64,000 nucleotides of DNA, taken from assembly GCA_022828595.1 (NCBI GenBank), contig JAKGHH010000005.1:27354193-27418192 (forward strand). The letters run 5' to 3'. Shown here in pieces: positions 54,701 through 64,000 of this stretch. The DNA is from Nelumbo lutea (lineage: Eukaryota; Streptophyta; Magnoliopsida; Proteales; Nelumbonaceae). The notes under the pieces were generated by a model, which saw only the letters and a list, made by a program, of their open reading frames with translations, was not told the DNA's origin and searched no databases. The position numbers and the translations under genes are program-made. How positions within the stretch are numbered: position 1 is the stretch's first letter; every line of letters begins with the position of its first letter.

Positions 54701-57305
54701 ATTGGCGGATACTTCACATTAAAGATTTGTTCTTGGGCTGGTTTTTGACAGGGACGGTGTTCAGCAACATCGTAATTCTTGGCAAGATGGTGTTCTAATC
54801 CCTGTGGATTATAACTGGACTTACCAGTTTCAGGTCATGGATTAGATTGGGGGTTTTTCTACTTCCCTTCGCTCAATTTCCGGAGAGTTGTAGGTGGTTA
54901 TGGAGGCTTTATTATAAACGGTCAGTGTTATAATTATGATATTTCCATCATGATCTTTCCGGTGCCTTTTGGGACCCCGGATGGAGATTAGACTATTCTG
55001 ATTGGTGACTGGTACAATTGAAACCATACCGCCAGTGTTATTGCATGATCAGTAATCTTTTTTTTTTTTTTTGTCAATTCTTCCTTTTTTTTTCATTTTT
55101 TATTGCTTTTAAGGAGAATTAACTTAGTTTCTAGGATGTGTAGTGGCTTATTCCATGAGTCTCTTCTGGTTTTCGGATCTGAAACAGGGGCGAGAGGGAG
55201 AAAGAACGAAGAGAATGAGGGGAGAGAGAGAAGAAATGGGACGAAGAGAAAAAGAGGGGGAGGGAGAGAGGTCTGCCGTTGTTACAAGTTGCACCAGTAG
55301 TGATGATAAAACAGGGGCGAGATGGAGAGAGAGAACGAAGGAATGAGAGAGAGAGAGAAAGTTGTAGGGAAGTTCGGACTCATGGCTTCATCCCTGATTT
55401 CTTCAGTGTTTCCAATGGCAAAATCGCCGCCGCCTCTGCAACAAGGTTTCTGACGGCAAAAAACAAAGAGAAAAGGGATCAAGGTTTCTGCTCCCTTTAG
55501 CTTTGTTTTTGGATCTACCAAAATCACCACCACTGCTGCAACTTCCAACAGTGGCAGTGAACAATAAAAGTATTTTAGGATTTTTAAAATAATTATCACT
55601 TACGTGATACATGTGAATAAAGTATGACGAAAAATTAACGGTAATGGAGATTTTAGACAATTGTTGAAAAAATTTAAGAGTGCTTTAAGACAATAACTAA
55701 ACTAAACAGTAAGAGTAGAATTAATCAATTAACTAAATAATATGGATTTAACATGATACAACATAAGAGTGTGTGTTTAAATTAACCAAGAGGACAAAGG
55801 GAATAAGCATTAACCTAACGGTTCAAGTGTGTGAATTGAATGACTTATTATTTGTATTTCAGTGGATAAAATAATATTTTATAATTATACAATAAAACAT
55901 TCAAAGTATATATTAATCAATCCAGATTCAGCTTGGGAGGGTTTAGCTAGTGAGTTGAAGATTCAGTTCAGTTGGTTCAACTGGTATGAAACCTTGGGGA
56001 TAGACCTGTTCACGGGCCAGCTCAAATTTTGTCTCTTTATTAGCATAATACATTTGGGGACAAGGAGTCTGGCCTAACCATTGGGCCTAGATTTTAAGCC
56101 CAAAGCTTGGCCTATAAATTGGGCAATAAGTTTTTTTTTTTACTTAATAAAATTCTGACTTCTTCATTATATTCAATGACCTTAAACTCCAAAATTGTTG
56201 AAAGGTATCACTATGGCTTGAAAAGAGAGAAGACAATCCAAGTTGAGGTAACCAAGTTCTCATGAGTCCAAGGGGCATGTTGGTAATTTTCACTGAGCTA
56301 CTATGTTATTTCTTGTGGAGCCTTGCCTGCGGCAATTTTTATCATATTCTTTATTCAGCTACTTAGCATATACAGCATGAGCATCACTGACTTAAAATTT
56401 ACACAAATACTTTGACCTTTGACCAAAATCAAATCATATATATATTTTTTGGAGCAAAAAATAAAAGTAAATCATTGCTTACTCTATTTTTTTCTTTTTT
56501 TTATTAAATTTACCTTTGTCTGTCTTCTTACAAAGTTATTATCTAATGTCTCTTTTGGTGGTCTTTTAGTTGTTACCTATTTTTAAATTTCAATATCTAT
56601 ATTATATAAAGTGGATACTTGCTTTGAGTTTGGTTCGGTGTATATCGTAAAAGTTAAATATCCAAGTATCATATATGGTTAATTCTTAATTGTATATATG
56701 CATAGCACATGCTCTTACACTAGGTTGAATGGGAACCTAGTTTACAGTCCCTATTTAAACTTATTCTTGTAAGCTCTATGGAGATTACCCCTTGAAGAAA
56801 TTTGTAGAAGGTTGAAAAAGAGAAATTTTTGTGTGTTTGTTTACAAGATTTCTGAAAACTTGAAAACTTATCTATTTGGCCACTTATTCAATACCAGCAT
56901 ATTGTCCAAACAATTTATATTAAGGTTATATTCATTTATGTTATATTTCTTTTATTTTATGAGTTTTTACTTTTTATTTACATTATAGCTTTTAACATTT
57001 TTTTACATTTCCTGAAAGCTTTTTTTTTTTTTTTTTTGTGCTTAATTGGACTAGTTTCAAGTTGTACACAACTAGGGGTGAATTTGAGCCGAGCTGAGCA
57101 AAGCCGATTATTTGAGTATTTGAGCTTAGATAGGTAGAAAAATGCAAGGTTCGAGCTCGATTTGGCTCGAGCTCAATAAGTGAACAATTCTCTCTTTTTG
57201 GACACAAATTGAATTACACATGAAGCAAAACACCACTCCTAATCCTCCAAAGTATAAATGCTTAAAAGTGCACTCTCAATTACCACAACGTGAATCTTTG
57301 CAAGA
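52410..57305. other. non-coding stretch, no gene supported
   Basis: It contains a GA microsatellite (54669-54697), poly-T runs (53450-53462, 55051-55070, 57018-57038), a duplicated ACAGGGGCGAGAgGGAGAAAGAACGAA-like segment (about 55183 and 55309), and a GAGCTCGA-rich hAT-like remnant at 57073-57185. Two open frames at 54223-54722 have no recognisable domain. An inverted pair (52930-53035 and 56225-56310) is described in the findings. Confidence 0.4.
54669..54697. repeat. (GA)n microsatellite
   Basis: About 14 perfect GA units. Confidence 0.9.
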
Positions 57306-57312
57306 AACAACA

Positions 57313-57837
57313 TGATGTAGGTGCACATGGCTTGAACCAATAGCACGCGCACACACAACAAGAAGCGGTGCTCAGGGCGGACCCAATGAGGATGCGTGCA
57401 AAACAAAGGTCGGCACACTACCCGAGACCAATGATGTGGCTACATGTGATGACCTCGAATGACCACACTCCTCAAGAAAGGACCGCATCCTAACCATTCA
57501 AGCTCACCTACCTCTAGACGACCTCAAGTATAAATAGGGGCAACCCTCTCAAGGTAAACATCTAGAATCTAGACTCAAGACTGCTAAGAACTCTCTAGTT
57601 TCCTTTGTGGCTTTGTTTGAGATCTCACACCTTAGGCCTCGCCCACCTGGTGTTGCCCCGTACTAACTTGACCGTCGGACTTCCTACCTCGAGGTGGCAC
57701 CCGAGGCCTTTGACATTCTCTCTCCCCGTAGGTCTGACTTACCAGTCTTCGACCATAGCAGACCTCAGACTCCTCAGCCAGCCCTCAGCTCAAAGCAAAA
57801 TTACACTATTGCCCTCAGCCCATTTTTACCCACAACA
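57313..57837 (+). mobile_element. Ty3/gypsy LTR, plus strand
   Basis: It starts TGATGTAGGTGCACATGG; the element B LTR starts TGATGTAGGCGCATTTGG on its sense strand. TATAAATA at 57529-57536 is followed by GGGGCAACC. It ends CCCACAACA. Immediately after comes ATTATCACCGTCTATGGGAA, a variant of the primer-binding motif of elements A and B. A left target duplication cannot be tested because the right end of this element is not in view. Confidence 0.75.
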
Positions 57838-57931
57838 ATTATCACCGTCTATGGGAACGTCGCTAAGACTTCCTTCAATCAAATTCACAATTTAAAAACT
57901 TAAGAAAACTAATCCCTAAGCTTCAGTTGAC

Positions 57932-58022
57932 ATGGCAAGAAACACCAGGAACACTCAGAACCTGGTCAAGATGGACCAGTTTCGAGCGGTCTTCGACCGG
58001 ATGGACAACCTCGCATAGAGGT
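57932..58022 (+). pseudogene. Ty3/gypsy gag start, interrupted by the Ogre-like element
   Basis: The frame MARNTRNTQNLVKMDQF, then RAVFDRMDNLA, ends at TAG. It sits 95 bp after the LTR, where gag should start. It is cut by the insertion beginning at 58023. The remainder should lie beyond the window. Confidence 0.6.
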
Positions 58023-59635
58023 TGTTAGCACCCGATTATTGCTCGATCCATCGCCTGAGCCTCCAATTCACCCCAAACATTCGATCAGACCCTTTCGACC
58101 TCTCTAAAACACCCAAAAACCTAGAAAACCCAAGTTTCACCTCGAAAGGCCTCAGATCCATAGTTAAATCTCTCTAATACCAATCCGATGGCCCCAATTG
58201 ACCCTTACTTACACCTCAACCACTAAATTTGGCACAACCCTCGGACCCAAGATCTCCCAAAACACCTACCCGTAAAATTTCAACTCAAGATTCCCCTATT
58301 TCCCTCCTCATCAAATGAAGATTCCATTTCGACCTTCCTCATTAGCCTAAACACTCAGAACATATATTACCTTGATCTTGACACACCCGAGCCAATCGGA
58401 CAACACCTTTAGACTCAAAACACACCAAAACGCCTACCCATGAAGTTTTAACCCTAGATTCTCTCATTTGTCCCTCTATCAAACCAAGATTCCATTCTGA
58501 AACATTCCATTAACCCAATTTCCTACGATCTTGACCTTCTAAGACTGATCAGACCACATTATCAAATCCTAGACCCTCCAAATGCCTACCTTTAAAATTT
58601 CAGCCCCAAACACCTTCATTTACCCTCGATTAAACAAAGATTTCATTTCAAGGCTCCAGATTGACTAAATTTAAAATCTGCTCGATCCGTGCCCAATTGG
58701 CTCAATCCGATTTTACCAATCATCTCAGGCTACCCAAAAACCCCACCTGGAGAAATTCACCCCAAATTACCTTTATTTTCCCCTTCATCACACAAAGATT
58801 TCATTTTGAGCCTCTGGATTAACTAAATTAAACCCTTTCTAGATCTACCCAATCCGGGCCCAGTCGGGCCAATCTGACCCTACAAATCAACCCAGGATGT
58901 CTAGAACCCCCGTTTGCCTCTTTATCCAAGAAGATTCTGTTTCGACGAATCTCACTAGCCCTCACACACAGAACCCCCATCTATAGTCAGACCCATCTCA
59001 ACCCTCCATTTTTTATCCAAAATCTTAGCCATTCATTTAAAACCCCCGTTTGACCACCCTTTGACCCGATTTGACCAGACTTTTCTAGAATTACAAAAAT
59101 GCCACTAAAGTCTTCAAAATTATGAAAATGCCATTAATCCTACTTATAAATTAAAACTAAAGTTTCCAATTCAACATAATCGACTATTCACCTTCTCCCT
59201 TGTTCGAATGGAACCCAACCCACGCGGCGACGAATCAAAGGCGGCAGCAACCAACCTCCCTCCGGCTGTTCTTCTTCTTATTCTCTCTCTTTCAATACTT
59301 TCTCTCTCACTCTCCCTCTTTCTCTCTTCCTCTCCTCCTCCTTCTTCTTTCCGCTTTCTTCCTCGGCTTCATCCCCTGCTACTCCCCGCCGCTGCAACAT
59401 CGAGCAACGGCAATTGTGCCATCTGTTTCCCACCCTATCGCACAGATCTATCCCTCTCTTCTGAGATCTACCCAGACTCGTGTAGCTAGTGTCTAAGCTT
59501 TGGAGTCACTATTAAACTGAACGCGTTTTTTGGTGTTGATTACGAAGGTCCCATCACATCCAATTCCATATTTGATGGGTGGCAACTCCATTTCCAGGCA
59601 AGTGGCAAGTGAGCCAATTTTTTCCGACGCTCACA
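58023..59635 (+). repeat. Ogre-like 5' LTR
   Basis: The start and end are set by the TGTTAG/CTCACA termini and the adjacent primer-binding site. A TATA-like block ACTTATAAATTA lies at about 59141. A CT-rich segment at 59240-59400 is downstream of it, in the expected R region; open frames there are low-complexity artefacts. Confidence 0.65.
58286..58950. repeat. degenerate tandem repeat in LTR U3, ~150-bp unit x5
   Basis: The anchor AA(A/C)CAAAGATT(C/T)CATTTCGA-like occurs at about 58320, 58488, 58639, 58797 and 58933 (spacing 168, 151, 158, 136). Other shared words are CTCGATCCGTGCCCAATTGG and CAATCCGGGCCCAGTCGGGC, and CCCTCATTT-like tracts. Confidence 0.65.
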
Positions 59636-59638
59636 GAC

Positions 59639-59656
59639 TGGCGACTCCACTAGGGA
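59639..59656 (+). other. Ogre-type primer-binding site
   Basis: TGGCGACTCCACTAGGGA, three bases after the LTR end. From memory, Ogre elements use TGGCGACTCCGCTGGGGA-like sites complementary to a tRNA-Arg. Confidence 0.75.
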
Positions 59657-60129
59657 GTTCTTTGGACCATAGGTGGGGCCCATTTGGCTTAATTGCTTTT
59701 TTTGTAAATATTGCATACTTTTGTGTTGTTTTCCTTCTATTATAATAATAACTACTCTCTTGATGTTTATTTGGTAATTCTTTATTTCTTTACGTCTCTC
59801 ATTTTTTTATATGCTCATTCACACTCTACACATACCATCTTGCATTTAGATTTAGCATCCCATCATCCTATTAGGAGAGACTCCGGTACACTTAGGCCAT
59901 CGAACTAGGAACCCGGTGAGGCCGGTGGACAACTCTCAGCCAGTCATCAACCTGATAAGCTCATATGGGTGGAGGTTTGTAGACTAGTGACCCCAGCCAT
60001 GGATCTAGGTGTCACACTCCAACCTCATGCATCACATTCCACGTAATACACATGTGTGAGCTTAGTCAATTAAAGTGTCAGCCACCCCAACATTGCTTGC
60101 TTGCATGCCTCTTGTGGGACCTACATTCA

Positions 60130-61890
60130 ATAATAACACAATAAAAATATAAAAAATAATAAAAAAAATGTAAAAATTAAGAATAAAAAATAAAAAATAA
60201 AACATAAAAAAAGAAGAAGAAATAAATATATGAAAACTATAAAGAAAACAAAAAAATAAAAAAAATCTAAAAAACCCAAAAAATAAAGTAAAATGTCAAA
60301 AAATAAAATAAAAAGCAAAAAAAAATTGAATGCAAGAGGGGTAGTAAGGTTTATTTAAGCACAAATATATGTAAATGAAAATTTAAAAAAACTAAAGAAG
60401 AGAAAGATAAACAATAAAAAGTAAGAAATAAACAAAATAACCAAAATTTCCAAAAAAAAATAAAAAGTAAAAACACAATAATAAATCCAAAAAAATTAAA
60501 GAGAGAAAATTAAAGGGAAAGTTTTTAAATAGGAAAATGAAAAAGAAAAAATAAAATAAAGTGTAAAAAAAAATAAAAATATATAAAACTAAAGTGTTAA
60601 AAATGTAACAATATAAAAAGAAAAAGAAAATGTAAAGAAAAACAAAAACATATAAAATTTATATTTTTCTGAAAAATCCAAAAATAAAATAAAGTGTCAA
60701 AAAAATAAAATGAAAAACAAAAAATTTATCATAATTGAAAATAAAAGATTATAAATGTAGGAAAATTTTAAAAACACAAAAGCAAAAAAAAAAGAAGAGA
60801 GAGAAAGAAAAAAAAAGAAAGAAAAAGAAAAAAGAAAAGGAAGAAAAATGTAAAGAAAACAAAAATTAAAAAATTAAAATAATAATAATAACAATAAAAG
60901 CATAAAAAATACAAAAACAAATTTTTGAAAAATACAAAAGTAAAGTGACGAGTTAAAAAAATGAAATAAAAAGCAAAATATAACAAATATAAATATATGG
61001 AAAATCAAATAAGAAGTTCAAAAAAATCAACAAAAGAGGAAGAGAAGAAAAAAAAAAGAAAAAGGAAAGGAACTAAAACAAGAAAAAAAAAATGAATAAG
61101 AAAGAAAACAAAATTAAACAAAAATCATGTAAATAAGAGAAATTTTGAATATTTCTTTAGGATAGTTAAGAAAATTAATATAGCACAATATATAAAGAAA
61201 AAAAAATAATAATAATAAAACAAGAATTAAAAATCTAAAGAGAAAAAAATATAAGAAAAAAATTAACAAAAACAAAAACAAAAAAAAAATCAAAGACAAA
61301 AAAAGATTAAATTAAAAGGTCAAAACAAGAAAAAAACAGACAAGCAACAAATAGAATCACCTTAGATCACTAAAGGTGTCACAAGCCAAAAAAAATGATA
61401 TTAGATAAGTAGATGGTAAAATGTGGGATCTACGCAAAATTCAAAAATAGAGAGAGTAAAAAAATATGATAGAAACAAAAATAAAAAAAATGAGGTAAAA
61501 GTTCAAAGTAAATAAAAATGAAAATATATTAAAATTCAAAAAGGGACCAAAACACACAAAAGAAAAAGAAAAAAAAAGCAAAAAATGGAAGAATTTTAAC
61601 TTCCAAAAAAGGGAAAAACAAGCAAAAAAAGAGGGTGAGGATGACACAAATTTCTTTGAGTTTGTTTTAATTAATCAAACTTTATGAAATATAATAAATG
61701 TGTTACCAAACAAAAACAAAAAATGATAAGAAAATCAAAAAGGAAAAAGAAAAAAGGAGAGAAGAAGAAGATGTATGCAAAGGTGAAATAAGGAAGTAAA
61801 GCCAGGAAGAATAAAAAATAATAAAAAAAAAAAAGAGAGAAAGAAATGGAAGTTGTTGAAGATAAGACATAGAAGAATGTGTAAAATATG
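60130..61890 (+). repeat. A/purine-rich leader tract, ~1.75 kb
   Basis: The plus strand is overwhelmingly A with scattered G and T and very few C (AAAAATAAAA, AAGAAAAAGAAA units), between the primer-binding site and gag. There is no periodic unit. Open frames on the minus strand here are Phe/Leu/Tyr strings caused by composition and are not genes. A few short islands of normal sequence interrupt it (for example 61340-61440). Confidence 0.85.
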
Positions 61891-61895
61891 AGATA

Positions 61896-63440
61896 ATGGT
61901 GCACAATGATCTAATTGATGTTGTTTTTAAGAAAAGGGTATTCTCAATGATCCAAAATTCAAAAAGCAATGCAGTTCACAAATTCTTTACTATGTTTCCA
62001 ATCCCTCCTAAGACGTATTGCATCCCTCAAGCAGCAGTCCCACCAAACACGAGAACAACGCCGACTCATATCCCTTATAGTGACTACCTCCATCTCCAAA
62101 AAACATTGAATGAGATGTCTATCAAGTTGGCCAAATTGGAAGCTGAGAAATTTCAAACTGGTCAATCTGCTCCTACAATGGGAACCCAATCATCTTTCCC
62201 TCCTACATCCTATGCCTTTGCATCTTCTTCATCCTAGAACCCTGGTCCCATGCCTAAAGCAACATACTAGTCATCTCCCTTTGTTTTTATTGCGGGAACC
62301 AAACAGGTTCATCGGTCGAGGACATTTCCTACTCTTAACTTCGAGAATCCAGCCATACCTCAACCTATTGTTGCATCCTCAAGAGAAAAGAATTTGAGTA
62401 TGACCATCATCAATTCTTCGCTCCAAGATCCCTTAAAGATTAAAATAAAACAGATGAAAGATGAGCTGAAGAAGTTGAAAAAAGTTTGAAATTTAGGTGT
62501 TACAGATTTTAGAGTTGTGCTTATACCCTGATGCAGAATTGCCTGTTAAGTTTAAAATGCCATATCTTGAAAAGTATGATGGGAAGGGATGCCCACAAAC
62601 TCATCTAAAGATCTTTTGTTGTGACATGTTTTAATACGGCTCAAATGAGAAGTTACTCATTTAAATGTTTCAGAACAGCCTTACAATGAGTGCTAGAACT
62701 TGGTTTGCAAATTTAGCAAATGAAAAGAAGAGAACTTGGAAAAGGTGTTTTAGAAGCATTCTTGGACTAGCTTTCTTACAACATGGAGTTAGCACATGGT
62801 CGAGCAGAACTTGAGTCTATGTCTCAGAACTTAGGAGAAAGTTTCTTGGGTTATGCATACCGGTGGCATGAAATGGTAGCTAAACTGCAACACCCAATGC
62901 CAATGGTGCGGTTGTTTATCAAGAGGCTCTCAGGCAGGGTCGGACCAACCCGGTAATGATCCCCATAAATTCACCATTAGTTGGGAAGTCCTCTCCAAAG
63001 TATAATGAAGAGAATGAAGTGCAACCTATTTTTGCTATTGAGTCTCAGGTACCTTAAGCCCATTTATCCCAAGAGTTTCAAAGCTGTAGTTTATTTTGGA
63101 TCTGCCTCCCATAATTTCGATCACTCATCAATCTCCTCAAAAAGAGAGAAGAAAACTTTCCCCTTTGCCATGTGCTCATTCTCGATTGCTCCCTGCATTA
63201 GTTCAAGGTGGACTTTTGTGATTGCTTACATGGAGGCCTCCACAAGAGCCCAAACCAAGAAATTATGACAAGAATGCTCATTGTGATTATCATCAAGGAC
63301 CCGACCACACCACTGACCATTGTGGGCAGTTGAAGTTTCCAATTCAAGATTTGATCGATGACAACATTCTCACTTACCAGAAACTTAGGCAAATGCAGCA
63401 TTTTACAGAAGTCTCCCAGAACCAATTGCTCGATTAAGGG
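61896..63440 (+). pseudogene. Ogre-like gag, decayed
   Basis: The N-terminal frame 61896-62237 ends in TAG. It reads on in the same frame with FPTLNFENPAIPQPIVASS and a Lys-rich end. After a frame change, LYPDAELPVKFKMPYLEKYD and GKGCPQTHLKIFCCDMF fit the Ogre/Tat Gag core (usual wording PDKFKxPDFxKYDGTGCPKxHLK). Further on are ARTWFANLANEKKRTW and, near 63270-63330, RNYDKNAHCDYHQGPDHTTDHC with FPIQDLIDDNILTY, a zinc-finger-like C-H-H-C ending. Several TAG/TGA stops and frame changes show it is not functional. It would be a structural capsid-like protein in an active relative. Confidence 0.75.
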
Positions 63441-64000
63441 GAAAAATTCAACACTTCCATCAATTTCTTGGGTGAAGGAAAGGATTTTTTAGATCCTAGC
63501 ATTCTTATTACTCTAGTTGGAACTCCACCAATAGCCCATTCCTTTAGAGTCAAGTCACTAGTTAGTCGGATCTCTTAGCCTCGATCAAAGCATGATATAA
63601 ATTCTTCGCCAACTCTCAGAGGAGGTAGTCATTATAAGGTGAAAATTTTGATGTCATTGCAACCTCAATTGAGCAAAGTCACTAGTTCCAATTTTGAGCC
63701 ATCATCGGTATTTGAAGACCTGACCTTTGTGTGGACTACAAAATGTGCTATTGAGAGCCCACCTAAAGAAATTTATGTGATCAATTCGAGTGTTTCGCCA
63801 AGAGCTGAGAATAATTTGTCTGTTTGCTCGACTATTTCAAATGGTCCCTCCAATACTAGGGCACCTTTGCCAATTTAGATGTAGCTTTCAGAGTAGGGAG
63901 ACAATGCTCTCTACTCTACCTCCACACTCATCGAGAGCATCCTTTCATCATTATACATAGTCCCTATCCCTTTTTGTCTCCATCTCACGAGTCCGACCTC
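63440..64000 (+). pseudogene. Ogre-like gag/pol continuation
   Basis: An open frame from 63639 to 63878 (KVTSSNFEPSSVFEDLTFVW) and preceding words such as ILITLVGTPPIAHSFRVK look like the low-conservation part between gag and protease. No protease or RT motif is reached before the window ends. Confidence 0.45.

Larger units (their letters stand above)
58023..64000 (+). mobile_element. Ogre-like Ty3/gypsy retrotransposon, 5' part
   Basis: The LTR at 58023-59635 starts TGTTAGCACC and ends CTCACA. It is followed after three bases by TGGCGACTCCACTAGGGAG, the tRNA-Arg-type primer-binding site known from Ogre elements. Then come a long leader with an A-rich tract and a gag whose wording fits Ogre Gag. 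The element continues beyond the window. It is inserted in the gag of the element whose LTR is at 57313-57837. Confidence 0.8.

Noticed and set aside
54223..54722. Two overlapping open frames with basic and Pro-rich segments
   Set aside because: End in a GA microsatellite, overlap each other and match no family that I can recognise.
60127..61969. Minus-strand open frames rich in Phe, Leu, Tyr and Ile that look like membrane proteins
   Set aside because: They are a by-product of the A-rich plus strand; no start context, no domain, no fixed length.

Overview
This is nuclear DNA of a flowering plant, dominated by transposable elements. The evidence is one plant-type transcription-elongation-like gene, plant Ty3/gypsy elements of the Tat lineage (two RNase H domains plus an antisense gene), an Ogre-like element, Mutator-like elements with 9-bp target duplications, short introns with GT/AG borders and AT-rich spacers. 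The species cannot be named from the sequence.

The only intact host gene is at 27.3-30.6 kb on the + strand. It encodes a 1112-residue nuclear-type protein with an N-terminal TFIIS/LW domain and five C-terminal DLN motifs. Its promoter and first non-coding exon probably lie near 18.9-19.4 kb, giving a 5'-UTR intron of about 7.8 kb that holds tandem duplications, a hairpin repeat, a SINE-like piece and a LINE RNase H relic.

Layout. 0-3.2 kb: rearranged copia-like LTR pieces and a minus-strand Ty3/gypsy gag with its LTR. 3.2-9.0 kb: AT-rich spacer with a recurring repeat of about 200 bp, and two Mutator-type TIR elements (5361-7110 and 8420-8960), both with 9-bp target duplications. 8988-15629: element A, a Tat-lineage retrotransposon with paired LTRs and a CATAT target duplication; it has lost protease, RT and RNase H but keeps an antisense gene and an integrase relic. 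15.6-17.6 kb: AT-rich spacer with a tRNA-like SINE. 17.6-31.5 kb: the host gene. 33999-45050: element B, a nearly full-length 11-kb Tat element on the minus strand with gag, protease, RT, two RNase H domains and integrase, and a plus-strand antisense gene homologous to that of element A. 46.2-49.0 kb: a copia-like solo LTR inside a MITE, plus tandem and AT-rich repeats. 50.8-52.2 kb: a putative TIR element carrying two exon relics of an LRR gene of the plant PIRL type. 52.2 kb: a copia gag relic. 57.3-64.0 kb: a Ty3/gypsy LTR and gag start, interrupted by an Ogre-like element (LTR 58023-59635, primer-binding site 59639, a long A-rich leader, and a decayed gag running off the window).

The most unusual system is the antisense gene shared by elements A and B. 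In both it faces the pol genes, starts just inside the 3' LTR under its own TATAAATA box, shares a protein block (LRLPLHPLIPEVL / LRFPLHPLISELLE), carries short GT-AG introns, ends in a coiled coil, and stops before a tandem-repeat zone that separates it from the converging pol unit. Antisense ORFs are known in Tat-lineage elements; their function is not known. No CRISPR, rRNA or functional tRNA gene is seen.
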